A stretch of 46,137 nucleotides of DNA from Lactococcus cremoris subsp. cremoris NBRC 100676 (GCF_001591705.1 NZ_BCVK01000010.1:1-46137), one strand, 5' to 3'. Shown: positions 24,921 through 34,304, counted from the stretch's first letter. Program-made: numbers and translations. Notes: generated by a model from the letters alone, not told the origin.

Positions 24921-26153
24921 TTATTTTCTCAAATTTTTTAGTAAATTTTGGGCTACTTCTTGATTCATCACTTTTTCTTTGCGCAATTGTTGACTTAATA
25001 TCGCGATTTCATCCGCTTGTGCTCCTACACTCAAAGCCAAAGAACGAGCTTGTAGACTCATGTGTCCCTGTTGAATTCCTTCTGAAACTAGGGCACGTAA
25101 AGCGGCTAAGTTTTGAGCTAGTCCCACTGCAGCAATAACTTTTGCGAGCTCCTTAGCATCACTGATACCCAGAATCTCCATGGCCGCTTGTGCTTTTGGC
25201 AAAACCTTGACTCCCCCTCCGACAGTTGCCACTGGTAAAGGAATTTCGAGTTCGCCAACTAACATTTTCTCTTGAAGTTCCCAGTTGGCTAACCCTTGGT
25301 AGGCTCCATCTTTTGCCGCATAAGCATGAATAGCAGCTGAGATGGCCCGAGTATCATTTCCTGTAGCTAAAATGACCGCATTGATACCGTTCATAATCCC
25401 TTTGTTATGGGTACTAGCACGATAAGGATCAATTTTTGAATATTGGGAAGCAGCCATAATTTTTTGACCAATTTCATATCCATCTGCTTTTTTTGAAAGG
25501 CGTTCAACCGGAATTTCACAGGTCACTTTCACTAGTGATTCAGTAGCATAATTTGATAAAATACTAAACAGAATTTTTTCATCAGGAAACCACCTCCGAA
25601 AGAGTTCAGCAATTCCCTCTAAGATTGAATTAATAATATTTGCACCCATGGCGTCTTTAACATCAACCTTGACATCAACAGATAAAAACTTTTGACTAGA
25701 GAAAATCCGACTAGAAACCTCTCTCAAACCGCCACCTCGTTTAACGATTGAAGGGTAAGAAAGTTCGGCTTGTTCAAAGATTTTTTCTTGCTTTTCAAGT
25801 ATTTCATTTGCAATCTTATCTGAATTTTTAACATCATAAAATACAATTTGACCACGCATTAAACGTTCTTTAATTTCAGCTACAAAATTTCCAGCTATTT
25901 TTGCTCCATTACTTGCTGCGGCAATTACTGACGGTTCCTCTGTAACCATTGGTATTAGAAAACTTTGTCCATTAATAACAAAATTTTGGGCAATTCCCAT
26001 TGGCAATTCAAATTCAGAAATTTGATTTTCTATGAGATTGTCCAAAATAGTTGTATCTAGGGCCATCTCACTTAAAATTTCTTGACTCTTTTCGGATAAG
26101 TTTAACGAATTCAATCGCTCTTGTGGCGACATTTGATAAAATTTTTTTCTCAT
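24921..26153 (-). CDS. mvaA: Hydroxymethylglutaryl-CoA reductase, class II
   Basis: The 410-aa enzyme reduces HMG-CoA to mevalonate. Class II features are present: the catalytic Glu in [15 protein letters not shown], the Lys/Asn region [22 protein letters not shown] with the catalytic Asp nearby, [31 protein letters not shown] (shown in part) with the catalytic His, and a helical C terminus. Gram-positive cocci use this class for isoprenoid synthesis. The ATG at 26153 is preferred to an upstream TTG; neither has a strong ribosome site. A hairpin with a T5 tail lies between it and thl. Confidence 0.95.
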   Translation of the reverse strand: MRKKFYQMSPQERLNSLNLSEKSQEILSEMALDTTILDNLIENQISEFELPMGIAQNFVINGQSFLIPMVTEEPSVIAAASNGAKIAGNFVAEIKERLMRGQIVFYDVKNSDKIANEILEKQEKIFEQAELSYPSIVKRGGGLREVSSRIFSSQKFLSVDVKVDVKDAMGANIINSILEGIAELFRRWFPDEKILFSILSNYATESLVKVTCEIPVERLSKKADGYEIGQKIMAASQYSKIDPYRASTHNKGIMNGINAVILATGNDTRAISAAIHAYAAKDGAYQGLANWELQEKMLVGELEIPLPVATVGGGVKVLPKAQAAMEILGISDAKELAKVIAAVGLAQNLAALRALVSEGIQQGHMSLQARSLALSVGAQADEIAILSQQLRKEKVMNQEVAQNLLKNLRK

Positions 26154-26165
26154 ATTTCCCAAAAA

Positions 26166-26184
26166 TGCCCAGAAATACTGGGCA
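26166..26184 (-). promoter_or_regulatory. Hairpin between thl and mvaA
   Basis: TGCCCAG and CTGGGCA pair around AAATA. On the minus strand the stem is followed by TTTTTGGGAAAT and then the mvaA ATG. It may attenuate transcription or control mvaA translation. Confidence 0.6.
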
Positions 26185-26200
26185 ATTCCTCCATCAATTT

Positions 26201-27340
26201 TTAAAAGTCAGGATTTTTCAATAAAATAGCAAGCCCTAGACCACCGCCAATACAAAGACTAGCAATTCCATAACGCTTTTGTTCACGTTTCAAAGCATAT
26301 CCCAAAGTTGTCAGGATTTTGGCACCACTTGACCCAATAGCATGTCCAAGAGCAATCGCTCCTCCGTAAATATTAACTTGAGAATCTTTTAAGCCCAATT
26401 CACGATTAACAGCAATACTTGATGCAGCAAAGGCCTCATTAATTTCAAAAAGATCTATTTCTGAAAGCTGAACGCCTGAGCGTTGAACTAATTTTTGAAT
26501 TGCATCAATCGGTGATACTCCCATAATTGCAGGGTCAATACCAACTTCCGCACTCTCAACTAATTCAGCAAAATAAGAAATCCCATGCTTTTCAGCGTAA
26601 TCTTTAGTAGCCAAAATTAAAGCAGAAGCTCCGTCATTAACTGGTGAAGAATTCCCAGCTGTAACTGTTCCATTTTCCTTAAAGGCTGTCCGTAATGTAG
26701 CCAATTTTTCCAAGCTAGATGAAGGTCGAGGAGTTTCATCAACAGAAAGTTCCCCAAGAGCTACAATCTCGTCATTAAAAATTCCTGCTTGACTGGCTGC
26801 TACTGCCTTCTCTTGAGAATTTTGTGCGAATCGGTCTTGGTCAGCACGACTAACATCAAACTGCTCCGCAATTGTTTCTCCAATAATTCCCATTGAAATG
26901 CCAGAAAAAGCATCAATTAAGCCGTCACTTAACATGCTTAATGTTTCTTCTTCTGTATTACGATTTTTAAGAATAGGCGCATTAGACATTGATTCCGTTC
27001 CACCAGCAATAACAACTTCTGCTTCGCCCAACTGTAAAAGTTGCTTAGCTAGAATTACTGCCTTCATTCCTGAACCACAAACTTCATTAATGGTTGAAGC
27101 TGGAACACTGGTTGATAAACCACTATTAATCGCAATTTGGCGCGCAATATTTTGACCATTACCAGCTTGAAGAACATTACCAAAAATAACTTGTTCAACA
27201 TCTGATTTTATATTTTTATTTTTTGACAATAAAGCTGAAACAACGTGTGTTCCAAGTTTTTCTGCCGAATACTCAGCAAGAGCACCATCATATTTTCCGA
27301 CTGGTGTTCTTAAGGCGTCAATGATTACAATTTCTTTCAC
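26201..27340 (-). CDS. thl: Acetyl-CoA acetyltransferase (thiolase)
   Basis: The 379-aa enzyme condenses two acetyl-CoA to acetoacetyl-CoA, the first step of the mevalonate pathway. The acyl-binding Cys is in [11 protein letters not shown], the His in NEAFAASS...[15 protein letters not shown], and the second Cys in [11 protein letters not shown] use the GTG at 27340 because GGAGG lies 7 nt upstream and homologues start at [16 protein letters not shown]; the upstream ATG overlaps the -10. It is followed by mvaA and is divergent from mvaS. Confidence 0.95.
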   Translation of the reverse strand: MKEIVIIDALRTPVGKYDGALAEYSAEKLGTHVVSALLSKNKNIKSDVEQVIFGNVLQAGNGQNIARQIAINSGLSTSVPASTINEVCGSGMKAVILAKQLLQLGEAEVVIAGGTESMSNAPILKNRNTEEETLSMLSDGLIDAFSGISMGIIGETIAEQFDVSRADQDRFAQNSQEKAVAASQAGIFNDEIVALGELSVDETPRPSSSLEKLATLRTAFKENGTVTAGNSSPVNDGASALILATKDYAEKHGISYFAELVESAEVGIDPAIMGVSPIDAIQKLVQRSGVQLSEIDLFEINEAFAASSIAVNRELGLKDSQVNIYGGAIALGHAIGSSGAKILTTLGYALKREQKRYGIASLCIGGGLGLAILLKNPDF

Positions 27341-27359
27341 GAATGAACCTCCGAAAGTC

Positions 27360-27390
27360 ATTATAGCATATTTTAAACTACTTTTGTCAA
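27360..27390 (-). promoter_or_regulatory. Promoter of thl-mvaA
   Basis: On the minus strand TTGACA (27385-27390) and TGCTATAAT (TATAAT at 27360-27365) are separated by 19 bp; the TG extension can compensate for the long spacer. The predicted leader is only about 13 nt and carries GGAGG. Confidence 0.75.
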
Positions 27391-27590
27391 AGTATCTTTA
27401 CATTAAATTGTGGAAAGATGTCTACTAAGTGACGAATTATCTGCCTTAATTTTTTCAAAGCATCTATCATTTGTAATATCTGTTCTACAAGCTTGTTAGA
27501 GTAAACTTCCTTAGTATTTTATAGATAAAAAACATCTTAGCTAAGAATTTAACGTATTTTTATGATAAAATTAAAGCATTCCAAAGACAT

Positions 27591-27617
27591 TTGAAAGGAG
27601 TTCCTTTCTTCTATAAT
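27591..27617 (+). promoter_or_regulatory. mvaS promoter with embedded palindrome
   Basis: TTGAAA (27591-27596) and TATAAT (27612-27617) are 15 bp apart. GAAAGGA and TCCTTTC (27593-27599 and 27602-27608) form a dyad covering the -35 and spacer, a position suited to a repressor. The remaining 220 bp back to thl are AT-rich with no gene seen. Confidence 0.55.
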
Positions 27618-27644
27618 ATTAGTAGATAAGGAAATTTTTAAAAT

Positions 27645-28799
27645 ATGAAAGTCGGTATTGATAAACTTGGATTTTTTGTTCCCAGTACTTTTGTGGACAT
27701 GAGGGATTTAGCAGAAGCTCGCAATGTTGATCCAGCAAAATTCCAGATAGGTATTGGTCAAGATGAAATGGCAGTGAATCCTGCTACTCAAGATATAATT
27801 ACTTTTGCGGCTAATGCAGCAGCTAGTATTTTGACTGATGAAGATAAAGAAACGATTGACATGGTTATTGTTGGAACAGAATCAAGTCTTGATGAATCAA
27901 AAGCTTCGGCGGTTGTTGTTCATGATTTACTCGGCATCCAACCTTTTGCTAGAAGTATCGAGATGAAGGAAGCTTGTTATGCAACAACTGCTGGCCTTGC
28001 TTTGGCCCGGGACCATGTTCTTTTGAACCCCGAAGCTAAAGTTTTAGTCATCGCATCTGATATTGCTAAGTATGGTCTAAATACTGGTGGAGAACCTACT
28101 CAAGGGGCTGGAAGTGTTGCAATGCTCATCACTGCTAATCCTAAAATTATGACCTTAAATAATGATAATGTTGCTTTAACTCAAGATATCTATGATTTCT
28201 GGCGACCTTTTGGTCAAGCTTACCCTACTGTTGATGGCAAATTTTCAAATGAAACTTACATTGATGCCTTTGCTAAAATTTGGAAAGAATACAGTCGCCG
28301 GACAAGCTTGCACTTTGAAGATTTTGCTGCTCTTGCTTTTCATACCCCTTACACAAAAATGGGTAAAAAAGCTTTGTTGCCAATGCTTGAAACAGAGAAA
28401 CCAGCTAATGCTGAAGAACTGATGGAACAATTTGAACGTGGAATTGTTTATAATCGTCGTGTTGGTAATTTATATACTGGTTCTCTCTATTTAAGTCTAA
28501 TCTCACTTTTAGAAAACTCTGATAAATTGAGCGTTGGTCAGCGTATTGGACTTTTTAGCTATGGCTCTGGTACGGTTGCCGAATTTTTCTCTGGTGAACT
28601 CGTCGAAGGTTATGAAAAGCACTTACTTAAAGTTGAACATCAATCAATGTTAGATGCAAGAAGTCGCTTGAGCATTCCTGAATACGAAACTATGTTTAAC
28701 GAATATTTAGACCTAAATCACAACATTTCATTTAGTGATGATACAGCCTATTCTGTTTCAGAAGTCGTTGATAACCATCGTAAATATAAAAAAATATAA
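27645..28799 (+). CDS. mvaS: Hydroxymethylglutaryl-CoA synthase
   Basis: The 384-aa enzyme joins acetoacetyl-CoA and acetyl-CoA to HMG-CoA. The catalytic Glu79 (VGTESSLDESKA), Cys111 (MKEACYATTAG) and His in ALAFHTPYTKMGKKAL (about residue 233) are all present, as is GLFSYGSGTVAEFF. It is transcribed away from thl-mvaA, so the three enzymes for mevalonate are made from one divergent locus. The ATG at 27645 is in the position of homologues and follows AAGGAAATTTTT. Confidence 0.97.
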   Translation: MKVGIDKLGFFVPSTFVDMRDLAEARNVDPAKFQIGIGQDEMAVNPATQDIITFAANAAASILTDEDKETIDMVIVGTESSLDESKASAVVVHDLLGIQPFARSIEMKEACYATTAGLALARDHVLLNPEAKVLVIASDIAKYGLNTGGEPTQGAGSVAMLITANPKIMTLNNDNVALTQDIYDFWRPFGQAYPTVDGKFSNETYIDAFAKIWKEYSRRTSLHFEDFAALAFHTPYTKMGKKALLPMLETEKPANAEELMEQFERGIVYNRRVGNLYTGSLYLSLISLLENSDKLSVGQRIGLFSYGSGTVAEFFSGELVEGYEKHLLKVEHQSMLDARSRLSIPEYETMFNEYLDLNHNISFSDDTAYSVSEVVDNHRKYKKI

Positions 28800-28803
28800 A
28801 AAA

Positions 28804-28828
28804 ATACTGACAGCTTTTCTGTCAGTAA
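28804..28828. repeat. Perfect dyad of the repeated 10-mer after mvaS
   Basis: TACTGACAG (28805-28813) and CTGTCAGTA (28819-28827) pair around CTTTT. The right arm is a full CTGTCAGTAA. It precedes the stronger terminator by a few bases. Confidence 0.85.
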
Positions 28829-28830
28829 AT

Positions 28831-28858
28831 TAAAAAGTCCTGATAGGACTTTTTTTAT
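28831..28858. terminator. Bidirectional terminator between mvaS and nagB
   Basis: AAAAAGTCC and GGACTTTTT pair around TGATA, with T-rich tails on both strands, serving the convergent mvaS and nagB genes. Confidence 0.9.
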
Positions 28859-28859
28859 T

Positions 28860-29567
28860 TTATTTGCTCAACAATGATACCGCAGCTTCGTCAGCAATAA
28901 CAGTAACATTCGCATGGTTTTGCAAAATTGATGCTGGAAGTTCAGTAGTCACTTCACCTTCAACCATTCCTTTAATTGCTTCTGCTTTTTCTTTTCCGTA
29001 AGCCATTAAAACAATGTTTTTAGATTTCATAATTGATGCAAGCCCCATTGAAATTGCTTTACGTGGAACATCTGCTTCTGATTCAAAGAAACGAGCATTA
29101 GCTTTGATTGTGCTTTCTTGAAGGTCTACAACATGAGTTGTAATTTCAGCTGGTGTTCCAGGTTCATTAAAACCAATGTGTCCATTTTGACCAATTCCAA
29201 GAATTTGCCAATCAATTGGGTTTTCTTCAATAATTTGGTCATAATGTTTTGCTTCAGCTTCAAGGTCAGTTGCTTTACCATTTGGCAAGAAGTTTTCTTT
29301 AAATGGTTTTTCTCCAAACAAATGTTTAGTCATAAAGTAACGATATGATTGTTCATCAGAACCATCAAGTCCTACATATTCATCCAAGTTTACTGATACC
29401 ATGTTTGTAAAATCAAGGTCTGAATTAACGATTTGATTATAAAATTCTACTGGTGTTGAACCTGTTGCAAGTCCCAATGTTTTTGCACCATTGTTGATTG
29501 ATTCTTTAAGAAGATCAAGTCCGATTTTTCCACCTTCAAGTTGGTTTTTTACTACGATAACTTTCAT
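28860..29567 (-). CDS. nagB: Glucosamine-6-phosphate deaminase
   Basis: The 235-aa enzyme converts glucosamine-6-phosphate to fructose-6-phosphate and ammonia. It matches the short Gram-positive NagB type: [48 protein letters not shown] with the catalytic Asp/His region, and [15 protein letters not shown]. The ATG at 29567 is preferred because GGAG lies 8 nt upstream and length fits. The promoter TTGACA-16-TATAAT and a NagR-like box precede it. Confidence 0.96.
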   Translation of the reverse strand: MKVIVVKNQLEGGKIGLDLLKESINNGAKTLGLATGSTPVEFYNQIVNSDLDFTNMVSVNLDEYVGLDGSDEQSYRYFMTKHLFGEKPFKENFLPNGKATDLEAEAKHYDQIIEENPIDWQILGIGQNGHIGFNEPGTPAEITTHVVDLQESTIKANARFFESEADVPRKAISMGLASIMKSKNIVLMAYGKEKAEAIKGMVEGEVTTELPASILQNHANVTVIADEAAVSLLSK

Positions 29568-29587
29568 TTTTATATGCTCCATTCCTA

Positions 29588-29605
29588 AATTGGTATATAT
29601 CAATT
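29588..29605. promoter_or_regulatory. NagR/GntR-like operator of nagB
   Basis: AATTGGTATATATCAATT is an 18-bp palindrome with one mismatch pair. It resembles the ATTGGTATAGACCAAT-type boxes of the NagR/YvoA/DasR GntR regulators, which sense aminosugar phosphates. It sits between the promoter and the nagB start, where binding would block transcription. Confidence 0.65.
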
Positions 29606-29618
29606 TTTCTACACTTTC

Positions 29619-29646
29619 ATTATATCATAAAATAAGACCATGTCAA
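29619..29646 (-). promoter_or_regulatory. Promoter of nagB
   Basis: On the minus strand TTGACA (29641-29646) and TATAAT (29619-29624) are separated by 16 bp. Confidence 0.88.
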
Positions 29647-29740
29647 CTAAAAATTGTCTTCAAAAATATCAAAATTAAAATAAAAAAGCTCTTTAATAAA
29701 GAACTATTTTATTTTGCTATTTTATTGACTGATTTTATAA

Positions 29741-30694
29741 TTATGACATATATTTTCCAACAAAATTCCATACATGGCTCCAATATAAGTCAGGATTTAT
29801 TTTTTCTGATTCACCATGTCCTGCTCCGTGAACAACCAATTTTTCCTTTTCGACCTTAGCCGTATTATAGAGAGGTTCTAACATTTTAAAAGGAACAAAA
29901 GTATCCTTATCCCCATGAATAAAGAGCATTGGCGTTTTACTCTTTGCTACTTGTTTAATCGCAGAAGACTTGAAGATATTATATCCTGCTCTGATTTCTG
30001 TCATAGTATTCGCAGCATAAAGGACAGGAAATTTAGGCAAGCCAAATAGTTGTTTTAGCTGATAAGTAAAAACATCTCCGGTTGAAGTATAGCCACAATC
30101 TTCCACAATGGCTTTGACATTAGAGGGAAGTTTTTCTCCTGAGGTATTCATGACAGTAGCTCCACCCATTGAAACACCTAGCAGAACAATCTCTGCTTGA
30201 GGGTCTCGTTGAGTGATTGTGTTAATCCAGAGCAGCATGTCTTTTCGGTCATCCCAACCCATACCAATATAATCTCCCTGACTTTTCCCATGGCCTCTTA
30301 AATCAGGAGTAACAACATTATATCCTTTATTATAAAAATGACGTGTCCAACTAGCCATATCACTTGATTGACCACCATAACCATGCACAACAATCGCCCA
30401 CTTATTTGTCTTTGATTTTTGAATATAATCTGCCGCATAAAGTTTCAATTTTAACTTATCATACGAAGTGACATAAGAGGCTGTTGGCTTAACCTGAGCC
30501 ATAAAGGCTTCATTTTGCTCTTTTCTCTCTTTTTCTTTTTTAGAGAGTGTTTTTTGCTTTTTTGAATCATTATTCCCAGTCAAAAAAGATTTGCTGGTAT
30601 GCGCATTAATAGCCATGCCATAAAAATAATTTCCGATTGCAAAATATCCTCCGACCAAAATCACGGATAAAACCACCAGAATCCATATAATCAT
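29741..30694 (-). CDS. Membrane-anchored alpha/beta hydrolase
   Basis: The 317-aa protein starts with an uncleaved hydrophobic anchor (IIWILVVLSVILVGGYFAIG) followed by an extracellular hydrolase domain: WAIVVHGYGGQSSDMASW, PDLRGHGKSQGDYIGMGWDDRKD, the nucleophile GVSMGGATVM, the acid in LFIHGDKDTFVP and the His in VVHGAGHGES. This pattern fits the YqkD/Bem46-type serine hydrolases; the substrate is unknown. The ATG at 30694 is chosen for its AAGGA site and because it places the anchor at the N terminus. Confidence 0.88.
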   Translation of the reverse strand: MIIWILVVLSVILVGGYFAIGNYFYGMAINAHTSKSFLTGNNDSKKQKTLSKKEKERKEQNEAFMAQVKPTASYVTSYDKLKLKLYAADYIQKSKTNKWAIVVHGYGGQSSDMASWTRHFYNKGYNVVTPDLRGHGKSQGDYIGMGWDDRKDMLLWINTITQRDPQAEIVLLGVSMGGATVMNTSGEKLPSNVKAIVEDCGYTSTGDVFTYQLKQLFGLPKFPVLYAANTMTEIRAGYNIFKSSAIKQVAKSKTPMLFIHGDKDTFVPFKMLEPLYNTAKVEKEKLVVHGAGHGESEKINPDLYWSHVWNFVGKYMS

Positions 30695-30863
30695 CTTTTT
30701 CCTTTTTTCATAATATTCCCTTTTATATTTATATTTTACTATTGTAATATTAAAACCTCTTTTTTGCAAATTCTTATATTATTTAGTACTAATTTTACGA
30801 TACGTCATCTTTCGTCATATAAAAAATCATAGACTTCTCAAAGCTAGTACTTTCAAAAAATGA

Positions 30864-30869
30864 TATAAT
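30864..30869 (+). promoter_or_regulatory. -10 of queA with a long leader
   Basis: TGATATAAT (TATAAT at 30864-30869) is an extended -10 about 160 bp before queA. The leader carries several small stems (for example around 30970-30995) but matches no riboswitch that I recognise. Confidence 0.5.
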
Positions 30870-31032
30870 AGTGAAGTATGTTTTTTCTTTTTATATAAAA
30901 TTATTCTATGACAAACTGATAAGTTTGATGAGATAGACCTGAAAAGAAAGGCTTGAGGAAAATCTAAAATAGTTTAGCATAAAATATATTTTAGACCCTT
31001 GATAAAAGATTGGAGTAAAATAAAAACAACTT

Positions 31033-32070
31033 ATGAATATAAATGATTTTGATTTTGATTTACCAGAAGAATTAATTGCACAAACGCCTTTGGAAAAACG
31101 CTCTGAATCACGTTTATTGATTCTCGACCCCAAAACAGAAGAACTTGAAGATAGACATTTTTATAATATTATTGATGAACTCGAGGCCGGAGATGCTTTA
31201 GTTTTAAATAATACACGTGTGCTTCCTGCTCGTTTGCACGGTGAACGTGCTGAAACAGGTGGTCATATCGAACTACTTCTGCTCAAAGATATGGGAGAAA
31301 ATCGTTGGGAAACTTTAGCTAAACCTGCTCGTAAAATGAAAGTTGGCGAGGAAGTTGTTTTTGGTGACGGTCGTTTGAAAGCTGTTGTTGTTGAAATTCT
31401 CGAACACGGTGGTCGAATTGTTGAATTTAAATATGACGGAATTTTTCTCGAAATCTTGGAAAGCTTAGGAGAAATGCCATTACCACCATATATTCATGAG
31501 CAACTTGAAGACCAAGAACGTTATCAAACCGTTTTTGCTAAAGAAAATGGTTCTGCCGCAGCTCCAACTGCTGGTTTGCATTATACACCTGAACTTTTAG
31601 AAAAAATTGCTAACAAAGGGGTTAAAATCGTTGAGTTGACTCTCCATGTTGGCTTAGGAACTTTTCGTCCTGTCAGTGTAGATAATGTTGATGAACATCA
31701 TATGCATAGTGAATTTTATCGTCTGACAGAGGAGGCTGCCGCCCAACTCCGAGCCGTTAAAGCCAGTGGTCATAAGATTGTCGCTTCTGGAACAACGTCA
31801 ATTCGTACTTTAGAAACAATTGGTAGCAAATTTGATGGAGATATTCAAGCTGATTCTGGCTGGACTGATATTTTCATTAAACCTGGTTATGAATGGAAAG
31901 TTGTCGATGCCTTTAACACTAATTTCCACTTACCAAAATCAACTTTAGTTATGTTAGTTGCCGCTTTTGCTGGACGTGACTTCGTTCTTGAGGCTTATCA
32001 ACACGCAATTGATGAAAAGTATCGCTTCTTCAGTTTTGGTGACGCCATGTTTGTTCGTCCAAAAAAATAA
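31033..32070 (+). CDS. queA: S-adenosylmethionine:tRNA ribosyltransferase-isomerase
   Basis: The 345-aa enzyme transfers and rearranges the ribose of SAM onto 7-aminomethyl-deazaguanine tRNA, the penultimate step of queuosine synthesis. Family motifs are [24 protein letters not shown] (shown for context), [46 protein letters not shown] and TSIRTLE. The ATG at 31033 follows TTGGAGTAAAATAAAAACAA. It has a long untranslated leader and ends in a terminator made of the repeated 10-mer. Confidence 0.97.
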   Translation: MNINDFDFDLPEELIAQTPLEKRSESRLLILDPKTEELEDRHFYNIIDELEAGDALVLNNTRVLPARLHGERAETGGHIELLLLKDMGENRWETLAKPARKMKVGEEVVFGDGRLKAVVVEILEHGGRIVEFKYDGIFLEILESLGEMPLPPYIHEQLEDQERYQTVFAKENGSAAAPTAGLHYTPELLEKIANKGVKIVELTLHVGLGTFRPVSVDNVDEHHMHSEFYRLTEEAAAQLRAVKASGHKIVASGTTSIRTLETIGSKFDGDIQADSGWTDIFIKPGYEWKVVDAFNTNFHLPKSTLVMLVAAFAGRDFVLEAYQHAIDEKYRFFSFGDAMFVRPKK

Positions 32071-32127
32071 TTACTGACAGAATCATCAGTAGAAAATGAA
32101 GATCTGTCAGTAATGACAGACTTTTTT
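32071..32127 (+). terminator. queA terminator made from CTGTCAGTAA repeats
   Basis: TTACTGACAG (32071-32080) directly follows the queA stop. TCTGTCA and TGACAGA (32103-32109, 32114-32120) pair around GTAA and are followed by CTTTTTT. The left arm belongs to a second, opposite CTGTCAGTAA (32104-32113), so the two 10-mers could also pair with each other. Confidence 0.85.
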
Positions 32128-32141
32128 ATAGGAATCTTTAA

Positions 32142-32744
32142 ATGAGTTTTATCAATATTGTCATGTTACCTGATTTTATCAGTGTCATCTCCGATGGACA
32201 AATTACGACCAATGAACTTCTGACGCAAAGTCATTTTAAAAAATTTGAAAGTAATCCGAATGGTTTCGTTGTTGGAATTACAGGATTTGAATTAATCACT
32301 AATAATATTCGAAAAAAATTCTATTATCAGCCAAATTTATCTTTTGAGGATGCTGAGCTTTTACTTAGAAATGAACTCGAAAAATATAAAAATAAACAAG
32401 TGATTTTTGGTCAGAATATCTCATTTAATGCAATGATTGCTGGGTTTCCTCTGGCAGCTCCGTCTCTGCCAAGAGCAATCAGTTTTCACGTTGAAAATCA
32501 AACGATTTCTGAACAAAATTATGAAAAATCAGCAGTTCTTTCTCTAGTTCCTGACGATATCAATTTTAATCCTAATCAAATTATCACTGATAATCTTCAT
32601 AAGACGAATAATATCAGCCCAGTTTTCCAAATTCAAACTCTTCAACGTAATGCACTCTATAAAGTTGCTGACCAATCTAAAACGGTCAATAAAGTCATTT
32701 TTCAGGAAATAATTCAAGCCAAAACTACTGACAGAAGACAATAA
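32142..32744 (+). CDS. Unknown protein, possibly Ntn-hydrolase (proteasome-like) fold
   Basis: The 200-aa protein is soluble and has no signal peptide. The opening INIVMLPDFISVISDGQIT resembles the first strands of proteasome-type Ntn proteins, where a strand pair leads to a (S/A)D(S/G)R-like turn. GFVVGITGFELITNNI and a helix LSFEDAELLLRNELEKY fit the same layout, but no N-terminal Thr or Ser nucleophile is exposed. It follows queA after a terminator. Its last codons lie in a copy of the repeat motif. The function is unknown and the fold is an inference. Confidence 0.65.
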   Translation: MSFINIVMLPDFISVISDGQITTNELLTQSHFKKFESNPNGFVVGITGFELITNNIRKKFYYQPNLSFEDAELLLRNELEKYKNKQVIFGQNISFNAMIAGFPLAAPSLPRAISFHVENQTISEQNYEKSAVLSLVPDDINFNPNQIITDNLHKTNNISPVFQIQTLQRNALYKVADQSKTVNKVIFQEIIQAKTTDRRQ

Positions 32745-32759
32745 TCTCTCTGTCAGTAA
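32726..32759. repeat. Dyad of TACTGACAG at the end of the unknown gene
   Basis: TACTGACAG (32726-32734) and CTGTCAGTAA (32750-32759) are inverted with a 15-nt loop. The left arm is inside the last codons of the gene. Confidence 0.78.
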
Positions 32760-32779
32760 AACTATAAATTTCGTCAATA

Positions 32780-32807
32780 AAAAAAGACTGAATTAATCAG
32801 TCTTTTT
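32780..32807. terminator. Bidirectional terminator at the 3' end of the small gene
   Basis: AAAAAGACTG and CAGTCTTTTT pair around AATTAAT; the tail is TTTTTTT on the plus strand. It serves the unknown plus-strand gene and the convergent obg operon, and overlaps the stop of the 56-aa gene. Confidence 0.85.
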
Positions 32808-32963
32808 TTCATCATTTTTCTGTTGATTAGCCTTTGATAAAGTCAATTTACCGTGAGAATTGTATTTTTTTAATAAGTCATCAATCCGTTCATCTGTCCA
32901 ATAATCGGCTGAGGCAATAAAATTTCCGTCTTTGTCACGGTCACCAATAATTTTAAATCCCAT
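32793..32963 (-). CDS. Small 56-aa protein downstream of obg
   Basis: The frame reads MGFKIIGDRDKDGNFIASAD and continues with YWTDERIDDLLKKYNSHGKL before a Lys-rich tail. CGGAGA lies 7 nt before the ATG and the gene starts 27 bp after the obg stop, so it is in the obg operon. DRDKDGNFI has the DxDxDG spacing of an EF-hand or dockerin calcium loop, which may be chance in so short a protein. I do not recognise the family. Confidence 0.78.
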   Translation of the reverse strand: MGFKIIGDRDKDGNFIASADYWTDERIDDLLKKYNSHGKLTLSKANQQKNDEKKTD

Positions 32964-32990
32964 TTTTAATCTCCGAAAATATTGATATTT

Positions 32991-34304
32991 TTAGTCTACA
33001 AATTCAAATTCAAATTTTTGAATTCGTACATAATCTCCGTCTTTGGCACCCATTGAGCGAAGCGTTTCATCGACACCGAAGGCACGCATTTGCCGAGCAA
33101 ATTTCATTACTGATTCATCATGGTCAAAGTTTGTCATGATAAAGAGTTTTTCAATTTTCTCACCAGATAAACGCCATCCACCATCATCATCGCGTGAAAC
33201 TTTGAATGGTTTTTCTTCGTCTTCAAAGCCATAGTAAGCTACTTCATCACCCAAGGCATCTTCGTCATAAAGTAAGAATTCTGGTGTTTGAGCAAGTAAT
33301 TCACTCGTACGAGCTAACAAGCCTTGTAATCCTGTTTTAGTCAACCCAGATACTTCAAAAATTTCAGGCATTTCTTGATCTGCTTCTAAATCAGCAGCTA
33401 ATTTTTCTTTAAATTCGGCCAAACGTTCTGCTGCTTCTGGCATATCCATCTTATTGGCAACAATAAGTTGTGGACGTTCCATCAAGCGGAGATTGTAAGA
33501 TTCCAATTCATCATTGATTGTTTTGTAATCTTCATAAGGGTCACGTCCCTCAAGTTCAGACATGTCAAGAATATGGAGAAGGACACGTGTCCGTTCAATA
33601 TGACGCAAAAATTGAATTCCAAGTCCTGCACCAGAGTGTGCTCCTTCAATTAATCCTGGCATATCCGCCATAACAAAACTATCGCCATAACCGACTTGAA
33701 CCATCCCAATATTTGGTGTAATTGTTGTAAAATGGTAAGCTCCAATTTTAGGACGAGCATTTGAAACTACTGACAGCAAAGTAGATTTCCCAACTGATGG
33801 GAATCCAACTAAACCAACATCTGCTAAAACACGAAGTTCCAAAAGTAGAATCTTATCTTCTCCAGGTTCTCCATTTTCTGCCACTTCTGGCGCTGGATTA
33901 CGTGGTGTAGCAAAGCGAATATTTCCACGACCACCGCGGCCACCTTTAGCAACCACAAATTCTTGATCTTTTTCAATCAAATCGACTAAAACATCGCCAG
34001 TTTCATTATCTTTAACAGTTGTCCCTTGAGGAACATGAACAATTAAATCTTCGGCTCCACGACCGTGCATCCCTTTGTTCATTCCTTTTTCACCGGGTTT
34101 CCCACGGAAGATGCGGTTGTATCGGAAATCCATCAAAGTTGACATTCCTTCATCAACTTTAAAGATTACAGAACCCCCTTTACCTCCATCACCACCGGCA
34201 GGACCGCCATCTGGTACATATTTTTCACGACGAAAAGCAACTGCGCCATCGCCACCTTTACCAGCTTTTACTTCAATTCGTGCTGTATCTAAAAATAAAG
34301 ACAT
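32991..34304 (-). CDS. obg: GTPase Obg/CgtA
   Basis: The 437-aa essential GTPase acts in 50S ribosome maturation and stress signalling. It has the glycine-rich Obg fold (residues 1-158, [30 protein letters not shown]), the G domain ([33 protein letters not shown]) and a C-terminal OCT domain. The start is the ATG after GAGGAG. A TATAAT lies about 70 bp upstream. The 56-aa gene follows. Confidence 0.97.

Noticed and set aside
30870-31032. A standard preQ1 riboswitch before queA
   Set aside because: I could not match the leader to the class I or class II preQ1 consensus that I know; it is listed only as an unexplained leader.
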